The notes beneath the pieces are model-generated. The model did no database searches. It was not told where the DNA came from and was given only the letters and a program-made list of their open reading frames with translations. Both the position numbers and the translations under genes were made by a program. A DNA stretch of 30,243 nt from a virus: the IMG/VR virus record IMGVR_UViG_3300035670_013265, positions 1-30,243 of that record; one strand, given 5' to 3'. Shown in pieces: positions 13,417 to 21,640 of this stretch (positions are counted from its first letter, which is position 1; each line of letters begins with the position of its first letter).

Positions 13417-14172
13417 TCAAGTAGGGTTTGCTTCGGAAGCAGCAAGAGCGGCAACAGCATCAAACAGAGCCTGACCAGAAAGACCCTCAAGAGTGGTTCC
13501 AGTAAGAACTAGATGATTCACAGCAGCAAGAACACCATTGATTTGGGTCTGTAGATCTGCATCAGCTGCAGCGCGAACAGTAGCTTCTGTTTCAAGAGCT
13601 CCGTTAATAGCAGCTCCAACAGTAGAAACCGTTACAGTACTTTGAATAGCTGTTTCGAGGCTAGTGATTCTGGTGTTGATAGTGCCTTCAGAAGAAACAG
13701 CAGATTCAACAGAAGAAACTCTCGCGTCAAGAGCAGCATCTCCAGCCAGACGCTGAGAGATCTCGTCGCCCATTACAGTAGAAACTACAGCGTTTACATC
13801 AGCGATTGTAGCACCAGAAGCAGAAGAAGCCTCTAGAGCATCAATGCGGTTGTCAAGGGCTTCGTCAGCAGCAATACGGGCAGCGGCTTCTGTTGCAACA
13901 GCAGCTTCACGATTTGCAATCTCAACAGTAACAAGATCAGCATCGGAATTAACACGAGCAGCAATTTCTGCAAGAGTGTTAAGATCTTGTGGGGCAAGAT
14001 CTGTGATTGCTGTGACTTGAGTTTCAAGAGCCATCAGATTCGCGAGAGTTGCTTTGTCAGCTAGTTCTGAATCGATACGAGTAATTTCAGATACATTTGC
14101 TTTGGTAGTAAGCTTGTTGTTTACAACACCCATTACACCAGAGACTATACCACGGATAATATCAGTCAACAT
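13417..14172 (-). CDS. Coiled-coil fibre-like protein (251 aa)
   Basis: The product is Ala-, Asp- and Thr-rich with repeated segments such as EAAARIAADEALDNRIDALE and DAALDARVSSVE that form trimeric coiled coils in phage tail fibres. A hydrophobic N-terminal helix (MLTDIIRGIVSGVMGVV) matches the pattern of the neighbouring proteins. The C-terminus (GLSGQALFDAVAALAASE) is short with no receptor-binding domain. ATG at 14172 has GGAG upstream; a terminator follows the gene. It is likely a shaft or hinge part of an appendage. Confidence 0.78.
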   Translation of the reverse strand: MLTDIIRGIVSGVMGVVNNKLTTKANVSEITRIDSELADKATLANLMALETQVTAITDLAPQDLNTLAEIAARVNSDADLVTVEIANREAAVATEAAARIAADEALDNRIDALEASSASGATIADVNAVVSTVMGDEISQRLAGDAALDARVSSVESAVSSEGTINTRITSLETAIQSTVTVSTVGAAINGALETEATVRAAADADLQTQINGVLAAVNHLVLTGTTLEGLSGQALFDAVAALAASEANPT

Positions 14173-14194
14173 TTAAGTTCTCCTAAAATAAATT

Positions 14195-15529
14195 TTATTC
14201 GCCAAGTTTACCAGACCAAATTTCATATTTGCGTCCTTTTCTCTCCCCTTCTTTGAAGAAAGCGACCCAGGTCATCGTCTGTTGGGTAAAATAAGGAAAC
14301 CCTTCAGGCTTATGTTCTGGATTGATTTCTTTATGAACGGGTCTCCAAGTAGCAGAATTGATATAGACTTTTGGAAGTTTGTTTTTATCTAGATCAATAC
14401 CTTCTACCGCAAGATCGTGTGTGTGACCATATACAACATAGTCACACATGTCATTTTTAATGTATGCTTCTTTTGCCGCTGCAGATTCATAAGAAGATCT
14501 CATAGACTCTACAAACTGAGTAACTATTCGAACTATACAAGTTGGACTAAACTGAGAAGCGAAGTTCAGCGCACGAAGTTTCGAAGTCGACTGCCAATGA
14601 ATTCCTCTTACTCTCTTGAAAATTGCAGAATCTGCTATTGACTTGGAGCATTCATAGAAAACTTCTTTGACGATTTTCCTATACTCTTTTGGAGTTAGTT
14701 TATCGATCACCATTCTCAAGAAAATCACAGTGTGTGTAGATGGACGAACATTGTCAAGTTCTTCTAGAGCCTGAAGAAACTCTGGAGGGAGAACAGCATT
14801 AGGGTTCTTCTTGTAGATTCTTCGTTTCACTTCTTCAGGGAATTTGTTGATGAGCTCAATAACAATTGCATCACCAAGGGAAGCGCCATCGCGCCCAATA
14901 GACTTGTGGTAATTGAATTCGTCGTATTCGTCCCCATGCTGGACATATACTCTATGGGCAACACATATGTCATGTAATCTAGACGCATCGTCGTTCCACT
15001 CTGTTATCTTCCAAGGGAACTTTTGTTGTGTTAGACCAAGAGCGTTTATTAACATTGATCTGGTTGCGTTTAGATGATGGCTTTCGACATAGGGCATCCA
15101 GTCATGATTGCCAACTAGGTAATGGAAATTCACCGCACACACATAAGAAGTGCCATCTGGATTTCTGATTGTAATTCCTTGAGTGGCTGCTGTTTTGAAA
15201 AGGTTTAGAAACTGTGCGTTATTTCTAATTATGTCTGCACAGATTTGTTCTACGATGGGAGCATATTTCTCAACTTTATCCCATGGTCTGATTTTTCTTG
15301 GGTTTCTATTGTCATCGAACAACCATTTGTCTGAGCGTATGAAGTCGAAGATATCTCCATTCAATACAATATCAATAGAAGTCACTGGGATATATGTTCC
15401 ATCTGCCCTATGACCAGCTGCATTTATTTGATCTTCTAGTTCCATGAAGAATATCTCAGCAGCCCCAGAAGTAGTTTGTTTACAGACAGTTCCATCGTTC
15501 AAATGAAGATCAGAAATAATTACTAACAT
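14195..15529 (-). CDS. Calcineurin-like metallophosphoesterase (444 aa)
   Basis: The metal-binding motifs of the family are all present: SDLHL (D7, H9), NGD (D59), GNHD (N141, H142, D143), a QHGDE segment near 217-221 and GHTH near residue 380. The motif set resembles LpxH/YbbF-type phosphoesterases, but the protein is longer and has an inserted helical region (about 235-350). It could hydrolyse phosphodiesters such as cyclic nucleotides, nucleic acids or lipid A precursors; the substrate is not clear. It sits between fibre-like genes on the same strand, behind a CTAAATA motif, with AGGAAG before the ATG, which suggests late expression. Confidence 0.85.
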   Translation of the reverse strand: MLVIISDLHLNDGTVCKQTTSGAAEIFFMELEDQINAAGHRADGTYIPVTSIDIVLNGDIFDFIRSDKWLFDDNRNPRKIRPWDKVEKYAPIVEQICADIIRNNAQFLNLFKTAATQGITIRNPDGTSYVCAVNFHYLVGNHDWMPYVESHHLNATRSMLINALGLTQQKFPWKITEWNDDASRLHDICVAHRVYVQHGDEYDEFNYHKSIGRDGASLGDAIVIELINKFPEEVKRRIYKKNPNAVLPPEFLQALEELDNVRPSTHTVIFLRMVIDKLTPKEYRKIVKEVFYECSKSIADSAIFKRVRGIHWQSTSKLRALNFASQFSPTCIVRIVTQFVESMRSSYESAAAKEAYIKNDMCDYVVYGHTHDLAVEGIDLDKNKLPKVYINSATWRPVHKEINPEHKPEGFPYFTQQTMTWVAFFKEGERKGRKYEIWSGKLGE

Positions 15530-15560
15530 ATCGAACTTCCTACTTATAAATTGTATTGAT

Positions 15561-15568
15561 TATTTAGG
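15561..15568 (-). promoter_or_regulatory. Late-promoter-like CCTAAATA
   Basis: On the minus strand CCTAAATA lies about 32 bases before the metallophosphoesterase ATG, a position and sequence like those at 16680, 19231 and 21634. Confidence 0.35.
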
Positions 15569-15589
15569 TTTCTCAGCAGGTTTCAAACA

Positions 15590-16642
15590 TCACGCCTCTA
15601 ATGGAGGTGGTGGATTAACAATAGATTCAATATGATCTTTGCTAATAGTAGCGAGAAGTTCTGTTTTGTTAGGCACTACTTTTTTAGAGTCTGGTCCAGT
15701 TGTATACAGATCTATGAAACTTTCTGCATATAATTTTACAAACCCAAAACTTGGGGTGTTGTGAAAGGTTGGAATTAAAAATTGGAACACCAACAAAGTT
15801 TGTTGCACTTTCTCTTCTGTAGGCAAATCAATTTCATCGATACCAGCTTCTTCTATGATGGAATTGGCTTCTTCGGGAGAAGGAGAGTGCACCACGAAAT
15901 TGGTTAGAAATAACACATCAACAAATTGTTCGGATTCATTGTATATTTCTAATTTTATCTTCATCCCATGTACATTTTGTCCAATATTGTTATCATCCAA
16001 TTCAGTTGGCACTACAACAAACACGTTAGTTGAAAACATATTATATGGATTTAAGGCGATTTCTCCATATTCCATGTAGACTACAGAAATTGGTTCGACA
16101 ACCTGTACAGGCTCTGGTGGCTCTTCCCCACCACCTCCATCCATGGAAAATTCTGAGACTTCAAGCAAATAGTTGTCTATGACTTTAATCAGGTAATTCT
16201 CAGCAAAATCCATACCAGAAAGAACAATTATCTTGTCAAATATCTGCTTGGTTATGCCGTGTTGCTTTAGAGTAGCACCTATAGTTTGAACTTGTTTTCT
16301 TTTAACTGGTTCTATCGCCGAAGCTGTTATATCTTTTGATAGACAATTTTGTATGATTTGTCTTATGGTTGTGTCTAGGCTTGAATTTATTTGAGTGGGG
16401 GATACAGAAATAGAGTTGTTATTGGTCTTAAAATATATTTGTTGGATATCAATTCCCTTTGATATCTGAGCACGAACATCAGCAATTAGCTTCCTGACAT
16501 TAGTTTTACCAAGACTCATAGAAGAAAAGATTGACTCTACTTCTTTGACCTGATTTTCTGTCTGTCTGATTTCTCCTTGGACAATTAATGCTTGGTCAAG
16601 GATGGGTTTTATTTGGCTAAAATCAAGAAATTCTAGACTCAT
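15590..16642 (-). CDS. Modular appendage-like protein, paralog A (350 aa)
   Basis: Residues 1-160 are the shared module found also in the proteins at 17449, 19234 and 19732: a helical start, a NVRKLIADVRAQI helix, IYFKTNNNSISVSPTQ, LDTTIRQI and SKDI. A Gly/Pro linker (DGGGGEEPPEPV, about 168-180) leads to a unique C-terminal domain (about 180-350) of mixed strands ending in a Pro-rich tail. It sits in the fibre-like cluster behind a perfect TATAAATA motif. The module is likely a virion attachment or oligomerisation domain, with the C-terminus as the variable part; no known domain was recognised. Confidence 0.75.
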   Translation of the reverse strand: MSLEFLDFSQIKPILDQALIVQGEIRQTENQVKEVESIFSSMSLGKTNVRKLIADVRAQISKGIDIQQIYFKTNNNSISVSPTQINSSLDTTIRQIIQNCLSKDITASAIEPVKRKQVQTIGATLKQHGITKQIFDKIIVLSGMDFAENYLIKVIDNYLLEVSEFSMDGGGGEEPPEPVQVVEPISVVYMEYGEIALNPYNMFSTNVFVVVPTELDDNNIGQNVHGMKIKLEIYNESEQFVDVLFLTNFVVHSPSPEEANSIIEEAGIDEIDLPTEEKVQQTLLVFQFLIPTFHNTPSFGFVKLYAESFIDLYTTGPDSKKVVPNKTELLATISKDHIESIVNPPPPLEA

Positions 16643-16679
16643 TAGGCAAGTTCCATATCGTTTGATACATTTGTCGAAT

Positions 16680-16687
16680 TATTTATA
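16680..16687 (-). promoter_or_regulatory. Late promoter TATAAATA
   Basis: An exact match to the T4 late consensus on the minus strand, 38-45 bases before the ATG of paralog A and overlapping the end of the glycosyltransferase gene. Confidence 0.55.
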
Positions 16688-17435
16688 CCCTATCAGAGTG
16701 CTTGGATATTGACTTTATATCGCCTTTGAAGAAGTGTAATCCAGCGTGTTCTATTTCTGCCGCTTGGTACATATAAATCTTCTCACCAATACCTCTGCAA
16801 AGTTTACAAAACCAATATCCCTCAGACATATACCTTCCAGTTTCTTCATCAAGTCTAGCGTCAAAGAAACAAGTCACCGTCTTGTTTTTTGCAAGCACAG
16901 AATGTGCTTTGAATGTTAAATTTGGATATTCTTGTTTTACTTTAGCGAAGGTTTCTCTCTTGACCATAAAAAGAGCAGTACCAACTTCAACGACCTCATT
17001 ACGAGAACTTAGGTTTACTCTATTATCTCCACTAAAAGCGAATTCTGCTCCGAACGCTTCCATATCGTGTTCGCTTATGGAAGGGTTTTTTATTACAGCA
17101 GTTTTTATTCTGTCCCATCTGATAGTTTTCTTTGGAAACGCCGCTCCGATAACTCCTACGTTAGACTTTATCATGGAAATAACATCAGATGCTCTGAATC
17201 CAATGTCAGAATCAATGAACAAAAAATGAGTGAAGTCGGTTTCTAGGAATTCTTCTACAAGATAGTTTCTTGCTCTTGATATTATTGCGTCTTTGAAGAT
17301 GTACATAAAACGAGTCTCTATGCCAAGTTTGGAACAGAGACTCTGTAGTTCAAGAACAGATCTAATGTAGATCCCATGCGCCGTTCCATCGTGCATGGGA
17401 GTTGCTACAAATAATTTTACATTTGAAAGAGTCAA
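16683..17435 (-). CDS. Glycosyltransferase, GT-A type (250 aa)
   Basis: The product has a GT-A-like fold start (LFVATPMHDG), a helix with ISRARNYLVEEFL, and the metal/nucleotide-sugar motif FLFIDSDIGF (DSD near residues 75-77), followed by GAAFPKK and a late Cys/His segment (FCKLCRGIGEKIYM, EHAGLHFFKG). Phage enzymes of this type transfer sugars to DNA bases or virion proteins. It starts with TTG at 17435, supported by AGGTG five bases upstream; no ATG fits. It lies between two members of the paralog family, so virion-protein glycosylation is a reasonable guess, though action on hydroxymethylated DNA made by the TET-like enzyme is also conceivable. Confidence 0.8.
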   Translation of the reverse strand: MTLSNVKLFVATPMHDGTAHGIYIRSVLELQSLCSKLGIETRFMYIFKDAIISRARNYLVEEFLETDFTHFLFIDSDIGFRASDVISMIKSNVGVIGAAFPKKTIRWDRIKTAVIKNPSISEHDMEAFGAEFAFSGDNRVNLSSRNEVVEVGTALFMVKRETFAKVKQEYPNLTFKAHSVLAKNKTVTCFFDARLDEETGRYMSEGYWFCKLCRGIGEKIYMYQAAEIEHAGLHFFKGDIKSISKHSDRV

Positions 17436-17448
17436 TTAAACACCTATA

Positions 17449-19200
17449 TCAAGGAAGGGCAACGGTGAAATTCACCCAGCCAATCAATTCTTCTTGGATG
17501 TATACTTCCATAGCATAGTTTCCTGTGTTACTTAGAAGTGTACCATCAGATGTAGTTATTGTTGTTCTCGCCTTCCATAGATTGTCAGATTGATATATTG
17601 TTCCTGCAGTTGATACCAAAAGAATATTTCCGGATTCAGAATCCATTCTGTATATGTTGAAATATGCAGTCAAGTTAGAAATGTCTGATTGGACTCCTAG
17701 CAGACCAAGAGTTAGTTGATATGTAGAAACTCCAGAATACAGAAGGTTTGTTTGATCTGGGTTGTTTTCTATTGTAGTAAAGTTTCCTTCTTGGGTAGCA
17801 TAAGAAGGCACGTCCCCAATGATTGAGTAGTACGAACCAAGATTATCGAACGAAATAGAAGATAGATCTGGTAGATCTCCTGAGGAAGAAGAACCAGAAC
17901 TTCCACAAGAAGAACCACACGATGAACTACAGGAACTTATCCAAGAAGAGCTACAAGAATCATCTGGTTGTGTATCAGGAGTATATCTCAGTTTGAAACT
18001 TATGTATTTCCAGAAGTATGAGGTGTTTGTCTGAGTATCTAGAACGTAGATAGGGAATGAAAATGCTTGAGATTCCCAAGGTAGAAATGTTTCCTGGTCG
18101 CTATTAAGCGTCAACCAAGTATCCAAATTTATTACGTCTTCTAATTGTAAGAAATTTAACGATTTGAAAATTTGTCTTTGTTCTTCTGTAGCATCATATT
18201 CATAAGAACCACCACCCAAGAATCCATGTTCAACGAGAAAGTCATCAATGCATTTAAGTTGTTTATCACCAACCAAAAATTTATATCTAGAAACCGTCTC
18301 TTCTGGTATTTTGTATGGGTTAAGTATAGATAATGGATCTGAACTAAACTCTGGTGTTGTGGCAATTGGGTTAATTTGTTGGCTAAACTTGTTTATTGAT
18401 ACAGGAAGATTAGGACCACTAGATCCTTCTGTAGTGTGATTTGGGTTAAAGAATATTGCTGCCGATATTTGTGCGGCATACACAGAAAGTATATCCATTG
18501 TATTATCAAGATTATCATCATCCCACCGTAAAAGTTTTTGTAAATCAAAGATACGAACTCCGTTTTCTATTGAAGCGGGGGAATTGTATCTAATCCCACA
18601 TATAAAAATATCACTATCTGATAATGCTACTTGATTGTCTGAAGTAAGGAAATATTCCCTTCCTGTTGAAATGGGACCTCCTCCCCCACCTGATTGATAC
18701 CATTCTTCTTTGTCTTGTATTGTTCCTATAAATCCTTGAGATGTTATGAAACAATAATTTAGAGGATTTCGTACTTCGTAAGAATGTTTTAGCATCTTAT
18801 CGAAATTGGGTTTCTTTACTCCAAGGGGCTTCAATTCATTGTTGTATAGATCCGTTATTTGTTTCTTTTTTACATTCTCTATAGAACTTGTGCCAATGTC
18901 TTTCCCAACAAGAGGAGAGAGAATAGATCTTATTTGAGAGTCTAGAGAAGCATCAATAACAGTAGGAGAAATTGCTATAGTTCCGTTGTTATTTCTAAAG
19001 AACGTATTTGATAATGGAGTTTGGCTCTGATTGATAGAAATGATAAGTTTTCTAACCGAAGATTTATTGAACCCCGCCGCCTGGAAGTTTTCAGTCGCTG
19101 TGTTTAGATATTCTTCTGTTTGTTTGATCTCTATGTGAAGGGATTTTGCTTGTCCGAAAATATTCTTTACAGCTTCTAGCGTCAATATCTCTAACAACAT
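17449..19200 (-). CDS. Modular appendage-like protein, paralog B (583 aa)
   Basis: Residues 1-160 are the shared module (SVRKLIISI, FFRNNNGTIAISPT at 67-80, LDSQIRSILSPL, GKDI). A penta-Gly linker (171-175) follows. The centre (about 180-410) is beta-rich. A Ser/Cys-rich low-complexity stretch (415-441, with Cys 416, 424, 428 and 432) separates it from a C-terminal domain (about 442-583) with an immunoglobulin-like beta pattern. ATG at 19200 has GAGAGG upstream and an AATAAATA motif 31 bases upstream. It is likely a large virion appendage or adhesin. The C-terminal parts have no recognised family. Confidence 0.78.
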   Translation of the reverse strand: MLLEILTLEAVKNIFGQAKSLHIEIKQTEEYLNTATENFQAAGFNKSSVRKLIISINQSQTPLSNTFFRNNNGTIAISPTVIDASLDSQIRSILSPLVGKDIGTSSIENVKKKQITDLYNNELKPLGVKKPNFDKMLKHSYEVRNPLNYCFITSQGFIGTIQDKEEWYQSGGGGGPISTGREYFLTSDNQVALSDSDIFICGIRYNSPASIENGVRIFDLQKLLRWDDDNLDNTMDILSVYAAQISAAIFFNPNHTTEGSSGPNLPVSINKFSQQINPIATTPEFSSDPLSILNPYKIPEETVSRYKFLVGDKQLKCIDDFLVEHGFLGGGSYEYDATEEQRQIFKSLNFLQLEDVINLDTWLTLNSDQETFLPWESQAFSFPIYVLDTQTNTSYFWKYISFKLRYTPDTQPDDSCSSSWISSCSSSCGSSCGSSGSSSSGDLPDLSSISFDNLGSYYSIIGDVPSYATQEGNFTTIENNPDQTNLLYSGVSTYQLTLGLLGVQSDISNLTAYFNIYRMDSESGNILLVSTAGTIYQSDNLWKARTTITTSDGTLLSNTGNYAMEVYIQEELIGWVNFTVALP

Positions 19201-19230
19201 TATTGAAAACCTCTCGTCTTTATTGTTCGG

Positions 19231-19238
19231 TATTTATT
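19231..19238 (-). promoter_or_regulatory. Late-promoter-like AATAAATA
   Basis: On the minus strand, 31-38 bases before the ATG of paralog B, overlapping the stop of paralog C. One base differs from the T4 late consensus. Confidence 0.4.
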
Positions 19239-19731
19239 GGATTTTGAAGCTGAACCCTTTAGAAAATATCATATTAAGTATAGAATCCTTCAAGAACAGA
19301 TCTTCGTCGAAAGAATTCCTGTCAACCATCATTTTGAATGAAACAGAATCGATTCCATAATTCTTGGAAAGTTTTATTTTATCAGAAAGAAGTTTTGCTT
19401 TTATTGGTTCAGCAGCAGAAGAACTTATATCTTTGCTCATCAGAGGAGATAGCTTTGCTCTTATGTTACTATCAAGGGTTTCGTTTGTCTGTGTAGGAGA
19501 TATAGAAATCGTTCCATTTGTGTTCTTGAAAAACACTTCAGAAAGTTGTTTGTTAGATTTCTTGATTGCTGCTACAAGAGACTTTATGTTCGGCTTCTTG
19601 AATCCTTCTGAAACTAACTCTGCTTCTTTGTCTGCAATAAGATCAACAGTTTCTTTTATTGCTGTTCTAAGATCCAGACACTCTTGGATGTATGCTTCTA
19701 GTAATTGCTTGTCTGCTACTATTATTGTCAT
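19234..19731 (-). CDS. Stand-alone copy of the shared module, paralog C (165 aa)
   Basis: The whole protein is the N-terminal module of its neighbours (IKSLVAAIKKS, FFKNTNGTISISPTQ, LDSNIRAKLSPL, SKDI) plus about 25 residues of its own at the C-terminus. There is no effector domain, so it may be a minimal subunit, a cap, or a form that lost its C-terminus. ATG at 19731 directly follows the stop of paralog D (TAAATG), and AGGAG lies nine bases upstream. No frameshift into paralog B is seen, so it looks like an intact small gene. Confidence 0.75.
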   Translation of the reverse strand: MTIIVADKQLLEAYIQECLDLRTAIKETVDLIADKEAELVSEGFKKPNIKSLVAAIKKSNKQLSEVFFKNTNGTISISPTQTNETLDSNIRAKLSPLMSKDISSSAAEPIKAKLLSDKIKLSKNYGIDSVSFKMMVDRNSFDEDLFLKDSILNMIFSKGFSFKIQ

Positions 19732-21600
19732 TTAGATAACTCCTATGTCGCCCCAAGCAACAAATCTTTCTGGAACTGGGAATTCAAATGGTCTTGCTCC
19801 GACGTTTAGACTGATCTGTTCGAGAGATCCTTTGAGAGCAACACATATTTTCATGGCTTGGTTTACAGTAAACGAGTAAGAAGCGTACGAAGAAGAACCT
19901 AGAGAAATAGATGGTGGTTCATAAGAAGCCCAATCTTCTCCGACTCCAAACCAAACAACACCCATGTCAAAATCAACAGCAACTCTTACAATACCACCAG
20001 CTTCTATTGGTACTAACGCAGGGCGAGAATCATATTGTCCTGTGCTGCCATACCCACCATAGGTTATAACACCAACTGCTCTGTTAGGAACGATTCCGAA
20101 AGAGTTTGTATATTTTCCTGGATAGAAATCTGCCGCTAGGTTGTTCATTTCTTCTTGTATCAATCCTACAACCAAACAATTTTGTTCGTTTGCTAGGTTT
20201 TTTACTTCAAAATACTTCCTACCTGTGTACGCAGATTTTTCCGAAACAGAAGAAACCCAAGTGGTTGAGCTAGAATTCAACGCCAAATTTTGCTTGGAGT
20301 TTGATATTGAAATTTTTGGAGAGGTCTTCGTCTGATCGAACCCTTCTACTATCTGAGGAGAATCAAACACATTGCTTGTTTTGACAGAAAAGTTGTCTAT
20401 GTACAGAATTGGTTGTTTTTCTTGCTGGGATTCTATATTAACATTGTCAGAATTAACAAAGGCGGCTAAATCTGAGAAAGTAAACCCAACGTACATAACA
20501 GTAGAAGTTATATTGTTAACATATGCGCTATAATAATTTCTAGCGATTCTAGTTTCGTTTGTTGAAATATTTGTTAATTTCATCTCTTTTCTGTATGCAG
20601 CGTTTACGCTGTCGTACCAGAAAGATATTTTTAATTTGTACCATTGGTCTGTCTGAATTTGGTTATCTATGCGAAGTTCCGAATATGATCCTGTAGAGAG
20701 AACCAAATCAAAATTTCCCGCTGCCTGACCTGATTCTTTTTTTATCTGTAGAACAAACAGAGAATACACGTTCACTATAGTAGAACGCATAAACGAATAC
20801 GCTTCTACTTCTTCGGATTTCTTTAGTTTGAAATCCATTTCCAACACAAATGTATCCTCTACATCTACAAATCTTTGATCAGAAGTAATTCCTATGGAGT
20901 TTATAGCGATATTCCAAGTAGTCAACCCAACAAATTTGGCAGCGTTTCTTCCATCAACAACTTCTACCGAAGAAACCCCCATAGAACTGACATTCGCTCC
21001 AGAAATTTCGCTAGTCAGGCTAGAATCCATCAACAAAGATCCTTCGGTTCCAACAACCTCAAACTTCAGGATTATAGTTGAATCTTCTTCAATGTAACTA
21101 GAAGGATTCTCTACGTCCCCAGTTTCCAAAAGATATCCGTCCTTCGAGTACACATAATAGTTCAACTGTGTGGTTGTAGAGGTGATTTTGTTTAGAATAT
21201 CATAGAACTCGGTTTTCTTCATTCCATACACAAGCATCTGTTTCTCTATAGAAGCGACTTGTGCTTTCTTGGAGATTTCCAGCCCTTTATCTGTAATGTC
21301 TCTAACAAGCAAAGGCTCGATGATTGGTCTTACTGCAGAATCTAACTGTTGACTTATCTGTGTTGGATTTATAGAAAGAACACCAGAGGTGTTTTTGAAA
21401 AACACCTGACCTAGTTGTAGATTGGAAGTTTTTATTTGGTGTACGAGTTTTGTTAGATTGGAAGTCTTGATCCCTAGAGAAGCAAGACTTCCTTTGGCGG
21501 TTTCAAAAAGAGAAGTTGTCGTAACAACTTCTTTTTGAATGGTTTTTGCTTGTCGTATTTTTTGTAGTATGTTAGGGAAGTTTACCGTTTCTAGCAACAC
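19732..21600 (-). CDS. Modular appendage-like protein, paralog D with lectin-like and SPRY domains (622 aa)
   Basis: Residues 1-160 are the shared module (LTKLVHQIKTS, FFKNTSGVLSINPTQ, LDSAVRPI, VRDI). Residues about 185-405 look like a LamG/concanavalin-type jelly roll (FVLEMDFKLKK, WYKLKISFWYD, ILYIDNFSV), and residues about 440-610 match a SPRY-type domain (KYFEVKNL, GIVPNRAVGVITYGG, VRVAVDFDMGVVWFGVG). Both are binding folds for sugars or proteins, so this is a good receptor-binding candidate. It starts with GTG at 21600 behind AGAGGG; a TTAAATAC motif lies 34 bases upstream. Confidence 0.8.
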   Translation of the reverse strand: MLLETVNFPNILQKIRQAKTIQKEVVTTTSLFETAKGSLASLGIKTSNLTKLVHQIKTSNLQLGQVFFKNTSGVLSINPTQISQQLDSAVRPIIEPLLVRDITDKGLEISKKAQVASIEKQMLVYGMKKTEFYDILNKITSTTTQLNYYVYSKDGYLLETGDVENPSSYIEEDSTIILKFEVVGTEGSLLMDSSLTSEISGANVSSMGVSSVEVVDGRNAAKFVGLTTWNIAINSIGITSDQRFVDVEDTFVLEMDFKLKKSEEVEAYSFMRSTIVNVYSLFVLQIKKESGQAAGNFDLVLSTGSYSELRIDNQIQTDQWYKLKISFWYDSVNAAYRKEMKLTNISTNETRIARNYYSAYVNNITSTVMYVGFTFSDLAAFVNSDNVNIESQQEKQPILYIDNFSVKTSNVFDSPQIVEGFDQTKTSPKISISNSKQNLALNSSSTTWVSSVSEKSAYTGRKYFEVKNLANEQNCLVVGLIQEEMNNLAADFYPGKYTNSFGIVPNRAVGVITYGGYGSTGQYDSRPALVPIEAGGIVRVAVDFDMGVVWFGVGEDWASYEPPSISLGSSSYASYSFTVNQAMKICVALKGSLEQISLNVGARPFEFPVPERFVAWGDIGVI

Positions 21601-21633
21601 AGGAGAACCCTCTTTTGGCGTGTCTATAGACGA

Positions 21634-21640
21634 GTATTTA
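21634..21640 (-). promoter_or_regulatory. Late-promoter-like TAAATAC
   Basis: On the minus strand about 34 bases before the GTG of paralog D, at the same spacing as the motifs before paralogs A and B. It matches the consensus only in its TAAATA part. Confidence 0.3.

Noticed and set aside
19200-19731. Paralog C as a frameshifted 5' part of paralog B
   Set aside because: Paralog B has its own complete N-terminal module, promoter-like motif, ribosome site and ATG, so C is a separate intact gene.
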